Part shown: in pieces, positions 8,238 to 16,623 of the stretch
Position numbering within the stretch: the first letter of the stretch is position 1
Layout of the letters: every line of letters starts with the position of its first letter
Assembly: GCA_034096865.1 (NCBI GenBank)
Contig: JAWQFJ010001201.1
Coordinates: 152,501 to 170,000, forward strand
DNA length: 17,500 nucleotides
Direction: 5' to 3'
Source of the DNA: Theodoxus fluviatilis
Lineage: Eukaryota > Mollusca > Gastropoda > Cycloneritida > Neritidae
Notes under the pieces: model-generated
The model's input: the letters and a program-made list of their open reading frames with translations, nothing else
Databases searched by the model: none
What the model was told of the DNA's origin: nothing
Program-made: the position numbers and the translations under genes

Positions 8238-9789
8238 ACCTTATTCACGCGACCCGCCATTTTGGTTTTAAATGGAGGCAGATAACGCGAACATGTCGAC
8301 ATGGCTGACACGTTGAAGACAACAGAGGGGTTAGCGCAGCTTCAACGACAAAATCCTTTCTGCAGTGGAGGTGACCGGCATTGTTAGATCAAAAACTATT
8401 CAAAAATAGTCACAATAGACTATCGTAATGTATAATTTCTGCACAAAACCCGCAGAAGATAAGTAAACAAACCACACCGTACATACCTAGCAGACGAACA
8501 CGATCGAACCATAGCCACTACCCCAGCAGACGATCGAGCTAGTGTGATATAATGTTTCCTGTAAAGCTCGAATGCGTGGCAGCAGATAACTGTTTAGTTC
8601 TGGCTTGAATTGACAATTTTGTTTCCCTGGTCAGGCGAGGACAGAAAATTCACGATCATCCAGTCGATGAGTGCACGATCAACTTAATTGCCGCATTTGG
8701 CGTAATGTAACAAATAAGATGATGACAAGAAAATGGCATTAAAGCACAAAACAAAGTTTCATGACAACCAAAATCACCGATTACATTGATAACTGACCAT
8801 TTTTACACTTACAACTATGTGCTCAAACCGTACAAAGCAAACAAAACACACTGCGGGGAGTGTCCCGGACAGGCATCAACACTTAAGTGCACGAGTGATC
8901 ATTTCGCTTTGCTCTCATTTGTTTCATCTGCTCCGACATGGTAAGCTGGCTATGCCAAGAAACCAACATCTAAATCAGAGTTAGTTGACAAAGTGACAAA
9001 GTTACGCATCACAAAACAAAATTTAAATGTATAGACCAAAGCTGATCAGCTTCGCCCGTGATCACACGCTGACCTCATGACAATTAAGCTGGCCAATGAG
9101 AGGCAAGGAACGAAACGGCCGTCTCTTTCCGTGGTTTTCATTGGTTCGAACACTAGAGTTCTAAGCGAAATAACTTTTGTCACTGTGTACCAACCTTTGA
9201 TGGCATCGTAGTCGATAAACACTTCAATCCACTTCTCATAGCCTTTGTCACTTTGTCTTCTTGCTATTTTTCTGCCTTCCTACGTAACTCAACCATAATA
9301 AATAACAATGGAGAATGCACAACTGAGACTGCCAAGGAGAATCTTCTGCAAACACATGTTGTGATGCGTAATATCATTGAAAATTCAAGCTCTAAACCTA
9401 ATATCAGTTAGCACGCCAAAAAAATCACATCTAAGTAAACCAGATAGCCTAGTACTGCTGCCACTCATTCGAGCTTTACATGAAACATTATATCACACTA
9501 GCTCGATTGTCTGCTGGCGTTCGATCGTGTTCGTCTGCTAGGGACGTACGGTGTGGTTTGTTTACTTATCTTCTGCGGGTATTGTGAAGAAATTATACGT
9601 TACGATAGTCTATTGTGACTATTTTTGAATAGTTTTTTATCTAACAATGCCGATCACCTCCACTGCAGAAAGGATTTTGTCGTTGAAGCTGCGCTAACCC
9701 CTCTGTTGTCTTCAACGTGTCAGCCATGTCGACGTGTTTGCGTTATTTGCCTCGTTTTAAAACTAACATGGCCGCCGCGTGAATAAGGT
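8238..9789. mobile_element. Foldback element with long terminal inverted repeats
   Basis: The left repeat (8238-8585, 348 bp) and right repeat (9455-9789, 335 bp) are inverted copies about 90% or more identical. The difference in length is mainly a 12-13 bp insertion in the left near 8510. The outer tips read ACCTTATTCACGCG inward. The 870-bp centre has no clear transposase. A short minus-strand stretch around 9225-9245 (YEKWIEVFIDYDAIKG) looks coding-like but is isolated. I find no target duplication at either boundary. The superfamily is unknown; long inverted repeats recall foldback or P-like elements. The element separates the catalytic and SH3 coding blocks of FUT8, either as an intron occupant or as an exon insertion. 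Confidence 0.9.
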
Positions 9790-9973
9790 CTATCGGTATC
9801 GGACCGGTGACTGGCGGCAGATAGCGTTGACAAAGGGAGACAAGTTGACCTACCAGGAACAGAACTTGGGTAACGGGTGGCTCCTCGTCACCAATACACG
9901 CACACGTCAATCAGGCCTTGTCCCCGCCCACAAAGTGGAGTTCGAGGTGCCAGTCATGGAGATTGACAAGTAG
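9788..9973 (+). CDS. FUT8: FUT8-like alpha-1,6-fucosyltransferase, terminal coding block with SH3 domain
   Basis: An open frame ends at TAG 9971-9973. It encodes RQIALTKGDKLTYQEQNLGN, then GWLLVTN and SGLVPAHKVEFE, which align with the C-terminal SH3 of FUT8 ([20 protein letters not shown] and GLYPSYKV). In FUT8 the SH3 domain helps activity, localisation and partner binding. The 5' limit is uncertain. The block begins right at the end of the right inverted repeat of the foldback element. AATAAG|GTC there gives an AG with a CTAAC branch-like motif about 25 bp upstream, but the pyrimidine tract is poor. A later AG (CGGCAG|ATAGCG, exon from about 9822) is another option. The SH3 is clearly more diverged than the catalytic exons. 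Confidence 0.82.
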   Translation, partial: VYRYRTGDWRQIALTKGDKLTYQEQNLGNGWLLVTNTRTRQSGLVPAHKVEFEVPVMEIDK

Positions 9974-9995
9974 CCACGCCCTCCTCGTTAAAGGC

Positions 9996-10037
9996 AGGCT
10001 GGCTGGCAGGCAGGCAGGCAGCAGGCAGGCAGGCACG
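9996..10037. repeat. (GGCA)n microsatellite in FUT8 3' region
   Basis: About ten GGCA/GGCT units begin some 20 bp after the FUT8 stop codon, so probably in the 3' UTR. Confidence 0.9.
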
Positions 10038-10702
10038 GAAGAAACAGTGTCTAGGTGAAAAACCAAACCGATATCAACTAATCAGATAAGATAGTCAAAT
10101 AAGACTGACAGACCCTCAAGCAACAAACTTTAAAGCATTCATATTTTCAGGATTGTGATATAGGGCATGAAGCGGCTCTGGCCGTGAGTAATTTGAGTGG
10201 TAGAGTGAGCTGAAGTTAAAACATGTACAATGTATTTGGTTCTGGTCTGTAGACTTGGAATTTGTCGGCTATATTTTTTTTCGAATTGTTGCATCTCTTT
10301 ATTTGAAGCGTTATATTATGAACTTTGAGCAAAAGGTGCGAAATTCGGGTACTGACAAATAGCTAAACCCTTCATTTATTCAAATACCCCATTTCTCTTC
10401 CTTTCCCATTTCAATACAATTTCATATAGGAAACTGTGGGTGCGTCGCTGATTTCACCATCTTAAAGAGCGTGAACACAAATGTTAGAAATGCTGTATGA
10501 CTCAACATTGACTGAAGCCGCCAAGCGACTCATTTCGTGGTGCCAGTGTCACGCATTGTCGAGTGAGAATGAGAACTCGAATGAATCATCATCATGTGCT
10601 CAAATTTGTCAGGAGAGCAGAGTGACAATAGATCCAAAGTCCCATGAAACAAAACGACACGAATTTATGAAGTGTTATGGCCTATCAGACGTTGTAGTTT
10701 AT
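10038..10702. other. FUT8 3' flank, no recognised gene
   Basis: AT-rich sequence. An open frame of 102 codons (10481-10789, + strand) resembles no family I know and partly overlaps a dispersed repeat. I see no clear AATAAA that would mark the FUT8 transcript end here. Confidence 0.5.
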
Positions 10703-10829
10703 GTAAGTCCATTAAACACGACATCAATGAAGCTATTTAGAGTAATCGCAAGTCAAGTTACTACTTCTCTCATTATTCGCCCGTTATGAATCGCGAAGGG
10801 AGACTGGGTGGGCGTATTCATCTCACCCA
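10703..10829. repeat. Dispersed repeat copy B with 3' hairpin
   Basis: Partner of 6966-7091. The 3' hairpin GGGTGGG...CACCCACACCC differs in sequence from copy A but is in the same position, suggesting the structure is a family trait. It runs straight into the 79-bp tandem repeat. Confidence 0.6.
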
Positions 10830-10831
10830 CA

Positions 10832-11062
10832 CCCAACCCACAGGGGGTCCAACATGCATAGCAACAGACGGGGCTCCTCTCGCTGTGACCACACAGAAGC
10901 ATAGATCACCCCCAACCCACAGGGGGTCCAACATGCATAGCAACAGACGGGGCTCCTCTCGCTGTGACCACACAGAAGCAGAGATCACCCCCAACCCACA
11001 GGGGGTCCAACATGCATAGCAACAGACGGGGCTCCTCTCGCTGTGACCACACAGAAGAATAG
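10832..11062. repeat. 79-bp tandem repeat, about 2.9 copies
   Basis: Units start CCCAACCCACAGGGGG at 10832, 10911 and 10990 and are almost identical. Each contains CATGCATAGCAACAGACGGG and GACCACACAGAAG. The near identity suggests recent expansion. Confidence 0.95.
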
Positions 11063-11095
11063 AGATCTCGAGTCTGGGCTGTGAAACTCTATTTA

Positions 11096-11483
11096 CCTCC
11101 GCCAAGGAGGTTATTATTTCTATTAGTCAGTTCGTTTATTAGTTTGTGTGTTATTTGGCTATAACTCCCAAAGTTTCTTTGTTTTGTTTTTTAAATGATT
11201 TTGATGGAATGTTGTGCAAGGTCAGGGTTTCACACAAGGAACACTCCATCAAATTTCGGAGGTTATCTGCAATGTCATTGTGAAATGACAACCATAAACA
11301 AAAATGGTATCCCCGTAGGCTGTCAGCCCAGTACAGCGCGAAAGCCGCAAAGCGGCCCATTTGTAGCCTCTCCCTAGCCTCACGTGAGATTGAGAGGGTA
11401 CGCCAGTGAATTTGAATGTTGTCTGCGTGATACTCAGCTTGCCTGGCGGAGGCGGGGGGCTCTGAGTGCTGTCTAGTTTCCAT
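11096..11483. mobile_element. CCTCCGCC-ended non-autonomous element
   Basis: The left tip CCTCCGCCAAGG (11096-11107) and right tip CCTGGCGGAGG (11442-11452) are inverted, with one base missing on the right. They are followed by GGGGGGCTCTGAGTGCTGTC. Internal text such as TTTTGATGGAATGTT, CACACAAGGAACACTCCATC and AATTTCGGAGG matches a very widespread invertebrate element family I have seen repeatedly; I do not recall its formal name. Any ORFs across it are not genes. Confidence 0.7.
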
Positions 11484-11515
11484 TTAGACCTACAAAATGG
11501 GTGACTTAACATACG

Positions 11516-11548
11516 TTTATTTGTTTGTTTGTTTATTTGTTTGTTTTC
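11516..11548. repeat. (TTTG)n microsatellite
   Basis: TTTATTTGTTTGTTTGTTT-type run of about 33 bp directly after the CCTCCGCC-ended element. Confidence 0.85.
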
Positions 11549-12423
11549 ATACTGTGTTGTCACGTACTGCACGTGACAAAATTTGACTGGGTTTAAGCAA
11601 TATTTGTTTAATTTTTCATCTTTATAACGCGGCGTCTTCGTACAGTGGGCACTGAACTTCGTAGGAGGTTGAGCCGCATGTGCTGCACGGAGATAACCAT
11701 TTCATCTTTTTATAAATGACAGCCCGTGGCCGCAGAAAATTGCTCCTAGGAGTCCTAGAGCCCTGTGCAGTACAAGTGCTGCTATTCGGTTTTCCAGTTC
11801 GTATGGCAAGAAGAGCATATTTCTGTCCAGTTAAGTGCAATGGGTTTTTGGGGGGGTTAGGTTATTCCCTGTAAAGTTATATTGTGTCCTGCTGAGAGCT
11901 TGGTCTGTTCATGGTCAAGTACAAATGTTGTGGTAGGGTTTGGATCTCTATATAAGTGGTACAGATCATGCGCTATTTAGGTTTCGTTTTGGCTGGATCA
12001 TCTGCAGCCTCGATTTTGAGGGGGGTTGTGACGTGTGCTTTTGCGTATATTGCTTTCATTTTCTATCTCATCATAGCTAGTGAAAGATTGGTCACTTTGC
12101 AAATGTTGTATACAAGATATGTCGCACATTAGAATATCTATGAATGCGTTGTTATAACTGTAATAAAAGCATTCCAATATTTTGTTGAGGAACATTTGGT
12201 ATGGTGTTATGTCAGCTATTTTAAATTCTTCACATTACATTTTGATGTTGTTAAAAATAGAAAGGACAGTATGGATTATCTTATCAAAAACCATTAAAGA
12301 TCAATTCGGGAGTGGTTTGTTTTGTTTTTATCTTTAAATGCTTCCAACTTGATCATGAATAATTTTTATTTGAAATGGAATTTTGCATCCAGACGATTTA
12401 TGTAATAGGAGACAGTTTTACAG
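11549..12423. other. Intergenic sequence, no recognised gene
   Basis: Mixed-composition DNA. A 72-codon minus-strand ORF (11622-11840) has no family I can name. AATAAA at 12162-12167 could be a polyadenylation signal, but nothing upstream is clearly a gene. Confidence 0.45.
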
Positions 12424-12516
12424 GAGAGAGTATCACAGCGTGATCAATCATATCATGCTATCAATCGTCTTGGAACGGAGTACAAGAAACTTATTCCGGA
12501 GAAGCTGAACCGCTAA
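12424..12516 (+). CDS. Possible terminal exon of an unrecognised gene
   Basis: After CAGTTTTACAG (AG at 12422-12423) a 30-codon frame ends at TAA 12514-12516 with YHAINRLGTEYKKLIPEKLN. The composition looks coding, with no low complexity. AATAAA at about 12645 follows 130 bp later, as expected for a short 3' UTR. I do not recognise the peptide. It could be the last exon of a separate gene, an alternative last exon of FUT8, or chance. No upstream exon in a matching phase was found. Confidence 0.3.
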   Translation, partial: ERVSQRDQSYHAINRLGTEYKKLIPEKLNR

Positions 12517-12643
12517 AGATCTGCAGAAGACGAGCTTTCATCTTCAGTGTTATGCACATCGCAGCTGACTTTCAAGTCGTAAAACGTATTTTCAGCGAAG
12601 GGGAAAAAACAGATTGAATCCTGTCATTGATAAATGTCCGTTG

Positions 12644-12650
12644 CATAATA
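12644..12650 (+). terminator. Candidate polyadenylation signal
   Basis: AATAAA within GCATAATAAAGGTTCTTG, followed by a GT-rich stretch (CTGTTTCATTCTGTGTT). It would serve the possible terminal exon at 12424. Confidence 0.35.
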
Positions 12651-12666
12651 AAGGTTCTTGTATCGC

Positions 12667-13744
12667 AAACGGACTGTTTCATTCTGTGTTAATAACAATA
12701 TGCAGAGGGAAAAAGACACACAAAAACCTGCACAACTTCATTCTGGTAATTTTTACAAATGACCATGGACGAAAACGTTGCTAGCATAAATATCGTGAGG
12801 TCTTCAAGAAGAAACTGCGTAAGTGTAAAATACGCACTTTTCTATTGTGACTTATCCATTTCTGCTGCTCAAAATACTTTATACATTGCAACCTGATCGA
12901 GGAGCCACTTCGCCACTTCCTCACCAACACCTGACGACGACCACAATGGAAGACACAAGCGACGCACTCATCAGTTTTCTTTTTCTTACTGCCACTCTTG
13001 AAGACCTGTATGAGGCATGAGTGCCGGAAGGTGGTTCTCCAGGACTATGGGTCTGCAACCCAAAAGGCATTTCCTGTCTTCTTGAAAGTGACTGCTGTAG
13101 TCATACGCAACGTCCTAGCAGTCAGTTCTTGTTTTTAAAAAAGTTTTCTAAACGGGACGTGGCCTGTTTTTTCGACCCAAGTTTGATACTGACTCCTGCA
13201 TGATGGCAACGATCAGTTTAAAAAGTATACCGGAAATTATTTTTGGACCTGGGAGCAGACGATGAAACAACAAGAGCTCGCCAACAACAGCAGAGAGAAG
13301 ACGACCGTTTCCAGGCAGACAGCAAAGGGATTGCATGTACAAAAGAAGAACTGCCGATAGAAGAAGACTGTGGAGCCATGGACGATAATGCCAGTGAAGA
13401 GTGCCAGAGGAGCAGCTGAAGGCCTGTGCGACCATGTGAGTATGCCCCTGGAGAGGGTAACCGGCGACACCGCAAGAGAGTCGGAGTTGTCGTCGCGGAC
13501 AGGACAGCTGGACGTAGTGGCACAGAAGATGGCACTATCAGCGCTCAGGAGCGGTCTGGTGTAGAGGCAGTCAACAAAAGATGCAACTCCCCCAGCGGCC
13601 TACGCCTTCGAAAACGTGAGTCTGCAAGGAGGGCGGACAACCTTGGGCCTGTCATCGCCTCTGCCTTGCTCCGCTGAGGTGCGGAGGATTCGCCGCTACA
13701 ACGGCCCGGCAGAGGGACGTCTGGTTCAAGAGAGGGCGGCCGGT
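12667..13744. other. No recognised gene
   Basis: About 1.1 kb without a family I know. A + strand frame at about 13223-13418 (contains LFLDLGADDETTRARQQQRE) is coherent but lacks a start and homology. Several overlapping ORFs of 60-100 codons from 13021 to 13677 conflict with each other. Confidence 0.45.
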
Positions 13745-13890
13745 GTCACAGGATATTTCGGAACCGGACAAATCGGAACCATTCCGATTTATCCTGGCCC
13801 TGGTGAAAGGATATTTCGGAACCATTCCGATTTATCCTGGCCCTGGTGGCAGGATTTTTCGGAACCACCAGGATATTTCGGAACCGTCTA
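13745..13890. repeat. TTCGGAACC palindromic tandem repeat
   Basis: GGATATTTCGGAACC occurs three times (about 13753, 13809, 13871) with a variant GGATTTTTCGGAACC at about 13852. Between them ATTCCGATTTATCCTGGCCC occurs twice (about 13780 and 13826, offset about 46). AAATCGGAACCATTCCGATTT (about 13770-13790) is a perfect 9-bp-arm palindrome around CCA. Confidence 0.88.
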
Positions 13891-14055
13891 GAAGGTCATT
13901 AGCCCACAACTCACTGTACTCCAGCGCGTGAGTTTTCCCACGCCTTTGGCAAACAAGTGTTCTGTTGCGGAAGAATGTGAAGGGAATTTGTAGACTATGG
14001 GTAGCTAAAGAATTGTGTAGAATTGCTTGTGTTTGTGCTTGCATTTTCCTTCCCT
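13891..14055. other. Short unremarkable stretch
   Basis: No gene seen between the palindromic repeat and the CA tract. Confidence 0.5.
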
Positions 14056-14370
14056 CACACACACACACACACACACACGCACGCACGCACGCACGCACGC
14101 ATGCACACGCTCAGACACACACACTCAGACACACGCACACGCACGCACTCACACACACACACCCGCGCGCACACACACACGTATACACACGCACGCACGC
14201 ACACGCATACACACACGCGCGCTCACACACGCACGCACACATACATACGCACGCACACACACAGACACCTCCCCCCATACCCACCCACCGACACACACAC
14301 ACGCGCGCGTGCGCGCGCACACACATACACACACACACTCACACGCACATGCACATGCACACGCACACAC

Positions 14371-14401
<31 letters not shown>

Positions 14402-14413
14402 TACACACACACT
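14056..14413. repeat. Compound CA/CACG/GC microsatellite, about 360 bp
   Basis: CA runs alternate with (GCAC)n, CATA and a pure GC palindrome (GCGCGCGTGCGCGCGC, about 14302-14317). The alternating purine-pyrimidine tracts favour Z-DNA. Thr-His and Cys-Val ORFs here are artefacts. It abuts the 5'-truncated non-LTR element. Confidence 0.95.
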
Positions 14414-14499
14414 TTTTTTAAGTTTACGACTTTTTCTAAACAGATTGTGAAGAGTTTCTCACACTTTGCTGAGGTTGTGCAATAAATCTCTTCTCAACT

Positions 14500-14676
14500 A
14501 ATGAAAAGCTTCTCAAAATTCCAAAACGTAGTGCAAAATCTTTTGGTGAGCGTAGTTTTAGTTTCAATGCCCCCTCTGTCTGGAACTCGCTGCCGACTGG
14601 CCTGCGTGACGCACCCACTTTACCTATTTTTAAGTCGCAACTGAAGACTCACATGTTTCGACTGGCTTTTGCTTGA
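14500..14676 (+). pseudogene. Reverse transcriptase C-terminal fragment (non-LTR)
   Basis: An open frame ending at TGA 14674-14676 encodes FGERSFSFNAPSVWNSLPTG, then LPIFKSQLKTHMFRLAFA. RSFS..AP..WNSLP and FKS.LKTH.F form the classic last motif of ORF2 proteins in the L2/CR1/Jockey groups, downstream of the polymerase domain. A TGA lies upstream in the same frame near 14466. Only the last 60 or so codons of a protein that is normally around 900 or more residues remain. Confidence 0.85.
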
Positions 14677-14842
14677 TTGTAGGTTTTTTCTCATGATCAT
14701 GTATGTTGTTGTATCCATTCTCAGGTCAGTAAGTTGTATTATGTGTTGTATTATGTTGGTAAGCTTGCTGATGAATGTCTGCGTGTGAATGTGGTTATGT
14801 CAGCGCATTGAGTTGTACAGAAGTGCGCTATATAAATGCTAT

Positions 14843-14844
<2 letters not shown>

Positions 14845-14902
<58 letters not shown>
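14845..14902. repeat. (ATT)n microsatellite tail
   Basis: About 19 ATT units forming the 3' tail of the non-LTR element. Confidence 0.95.
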
Positions 14903-14903
<1 letters not shown>

Positions 14904-14943
14904 ACTCATGAAAGCCAGCCTACTTTGAATGAATTAGCCCATT

Positions 14944-15005
14944 AGAGAGAGAGAGAGAGAGAGAACGAACGAACGAACGAACGAACGAACTTTATTTTAC
15001 AAGGG
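14944..15005 (-). repeat. (GA)n(GAAC)n tract with AATAAA, candidate minus-strand retroelement tail 1
   Basis: About 20 bp of GA, then seven GAAC units, then TTTATTTTACAAGGG. On the minus strand this reads CCCTTGTAAAATAAA followed by (GTTC)n, like a retroelement 3' end with a polyadenylation signal and a tetranucleotide tail. Confidence 0.6.
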
Positions 15006-15067
15006 TAGTGAATTAGTCAGTATTGCCTTTCTTACATTCAGCCCTTGAGACAAAATATTCAAATGTG

Positions 15068-15070
<3 letters not shown>

Positions 15071-15150
<80 letters not shown>

Positions 15151-15172
15151 CGAACGAACGAATGATTTATTG
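15071..15172 (-). repeat. (GA)37 then (CGAA)n, candidate minus-strand retroelement tail 2
   Basis: 74 bp of pure GA (15071-15144), then CGAA units and TGATTTATTGCG. On the minus strand it reads GCAATAAATCA followed by (TTCG)n and (CT)n, the same layout as tract 14944-15005. It lies downstream (minus strand) of the ORF at 15330-16142. The pure purine run can form triplex DNA. Confidence 0.65.
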
Positions 15173-15329
15173 CGTAGGCCGCCGGCCTGTTGCAATTTAC
15201 ATGCATTAAATCGGCACATAATAAGCAATGGGGTGGGGGGTAGGGGGTTCAAGACTGGTGACCAGTCTTGTCCGAGACGCGAAAGCGATTTCAGTCCCGA
15301 TATGCACGAGAGTCTCAACACACAAGCTA

Positions 15330-16142
15330 TTACGTCTTTCGTGTTCTCAGCTTACGCTGGCTCCGTGTCAGGTTTGGTCGGTCTCCTTCTCGACGGCCAC
15401 TGTCGCGATGGTCGTGACTAGCTGGGGGCATGAATGGTGGACGGACTTGTGGAGGGACTTGCATGGGCCCTCCAGGAGGGGCAAGCCTGTCTTCCAATTG
15501 AGCACGGGGCAGAGGGAACTGGGCATCAGCGCTGACTGCATCACAGCCGTCGTGCCTCCCCGTGCTTGTCTCTGATGTGATCTCGGCTTGCATTTGTCTC
15601 AATGACCGAATTACCTCCCTCACCGAAGGTGGAAGGTCTTCATCGGGGGTAGTGTCGGCTCGGGCGTGGGCTGGTGACGGCTGATCGTTTGTGACATCAC
15701 AGTCAATTTTCTCAGCTGTTTCTGGGCGACAGTCTCGAACTTCATCCTGGTTATTTGGCGGAAGGTCAGAGGTCACAGATGGATGTTCACCCTGGGTTGT
15801 GCACTGGAATTCCGCAGCGATGTCAGCAGAGGCATACGGATTACTTTCATCCTGCAGTTTAAGTGGCTCAGAGGACTTAGAAGACGGGTAAGTAGCGCTT
15901 TTAAACTCACGGTGTTCACGGTGTTTTTGAGCCCGCTGCCTGTCACGTCGCATCTGTGCCGGCGGCTTCCTCCTCCACCTGTGCTGTGCGTTGTCGTACG
16001 GCAATGGCTGACCCTTCGTAAACCGTAGTACGACGACCGTTTGGCTCTCTGTACCGTCCACCCTCCATGAGGATAAGGTCTCTGTAGCCAACAGTGAAAC
16101 TATAGCACATTCTGCAGCGGCTGGGAGTCCAGTAACTGGCAT
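15330..16142 (-). CDS. Retroelement ORF1-like protein, partial or decayed
   Basis: 270 codons from an ATG at 16142, the longest non-repetitive ORF in the window. Near residues 24-60 it reads TLSSWRVDGTESQTVVVLRF, then a basic RRKPPAQMRRDRQRAQKHRE motif. I associate this VVLRF...RRKPPSQ.RRD..RA arrangement with ORF1-type proteins of retroelements in marine invertebrates, from memory. The rest is hydrophilic, acidic then proline-rich, and probably disordered, ending in a basic tail (RSQRKLRTRKT). It has no zinc knuckle, membrane segment or polymerase. An AATAAA and (TTCG)n tail follow about 160 bp downstream. The true start is unsure: a second frame at 16152-15943 is also open. It could be a non-autonomous element or a 3' deleted one. 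Confidence 0.5.
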   Translation of the reverse strand: MPVTGLPAAAECAIVSLLATETLSSWRVDGTESQTVVVLRFTKGQPLPYDNAQHRWRRKPPAQMRRDRQRAQKHREHREFKSATYPSSKSSEPLKLQDESNPYASADIAAEFQCTTQGEHPSVTSDLPPNNQDEVRDCRPETAEKIDCDVTNDQPSPAHARADTTPDEDLPPSVREVIRSLRQMQAEITSETSTGRHDGCDAVSADAQFPLPRAQLEDRLAPPGGPMQVPPQVRPPFMPPASHDHRDSGRREGDRPNLTRSQRKLRTRKT

Positions 16143-16228
16143 TTTGCTCCACTAGTAGTGTGGTAGACGCAGAAATATCGAGAGCGAAGGGAAGCGCGTC
16201 CGTCCTGCTCGGCTGACCAGAGCAAAGT

Positions 16229-16395
16229 GGAGAGAGAGAGAGAGAGAGGGGGGGGGGGGAGCTGGGGAAAGAGGAGGAAGGGAAGAGAGAATGAGAGTAA
16301 GAGGGTTGGAGAGAGAGGGTGGGTGGGTTGGAGAGAGAGGGTGGGTGGGTTGGAGAGAGAGAGTGGGTGGGATGAAGAGAGAGGGTGGGGGGGAG
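16229..16395. repeat. GA/GGGT-rich tract with a 22-bp minisatellite
   Basis: GA run and G10 run (16229-16259), then a 22-bp unit GTTGGAGAGAGAGGGTGGGT at 16305, 16327 and 16349 and a degenerate copy to about 16393. Runs of three or more G in each unit could form G-quadruplexes on the + strand. Confidence 0.9.
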
Positions 16396-16623
16396 GTCAA
16401 GGCAACGGCATTTGTCTTCTGCCTGACTGCGGGTAGGGTCGGGGAGTTATGGTTAGACAGAGACCTAGTGTTCTCTGGGTAGCTCATGCCTAGGTAGAGA
16501 TGAAAACAGGGGGTACGTGCAACGTAATGGGAATATCCTGTGCCTACTGTGCATGGAAACTGGCGTTGTTTGTCCACTTGAAACGCCCTTGTGTAACATG
16601 CGCCCCTGGCTGCTGGGATTTCG
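16396..16623. other. Short unremarkable stretch
   Basis: No gene recognised between the two minisatellites. Confidence 0.5.

Larger units (their letters stand above)
14420..14902 (+). mobile_element. 3' end of a CR1/L2-like non-LTR retrotransposon, 5'-truncated
   Basis: It holds the C-terminus of an ORF2 reverse transcriptase, a 3' UTR of about 165 bp ending GCGCTATATAAATGCTATTC, and an (ATT)n tail (14845-14902), as typical of CR1/L2-type elements, which end in a short repeat rather than poly-A. The left limit is not sharp, near the CA tract at 14413. Confidence 0.8.

Noticed and set aside
10786..11105. ORFs across 10786-11105 on both strands
   Set aside because: They translate the 79-bp tandem repeat.
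11622..11840. 72-codon minus ORF with several cysteines
   Set aside because: No family recognised, no splice or promoter context; length is within chance.
13021..13677. Overlapping ORFs on both strands
   Set aside because: They conflict in frame and strand, show no known domain and have no consistent start or splice context.
13965..14485. Thr-His and Cys-Val rich ORFs of up to 161 codons
   Set aside because: Translation of the CA-rich compound microsatellite.
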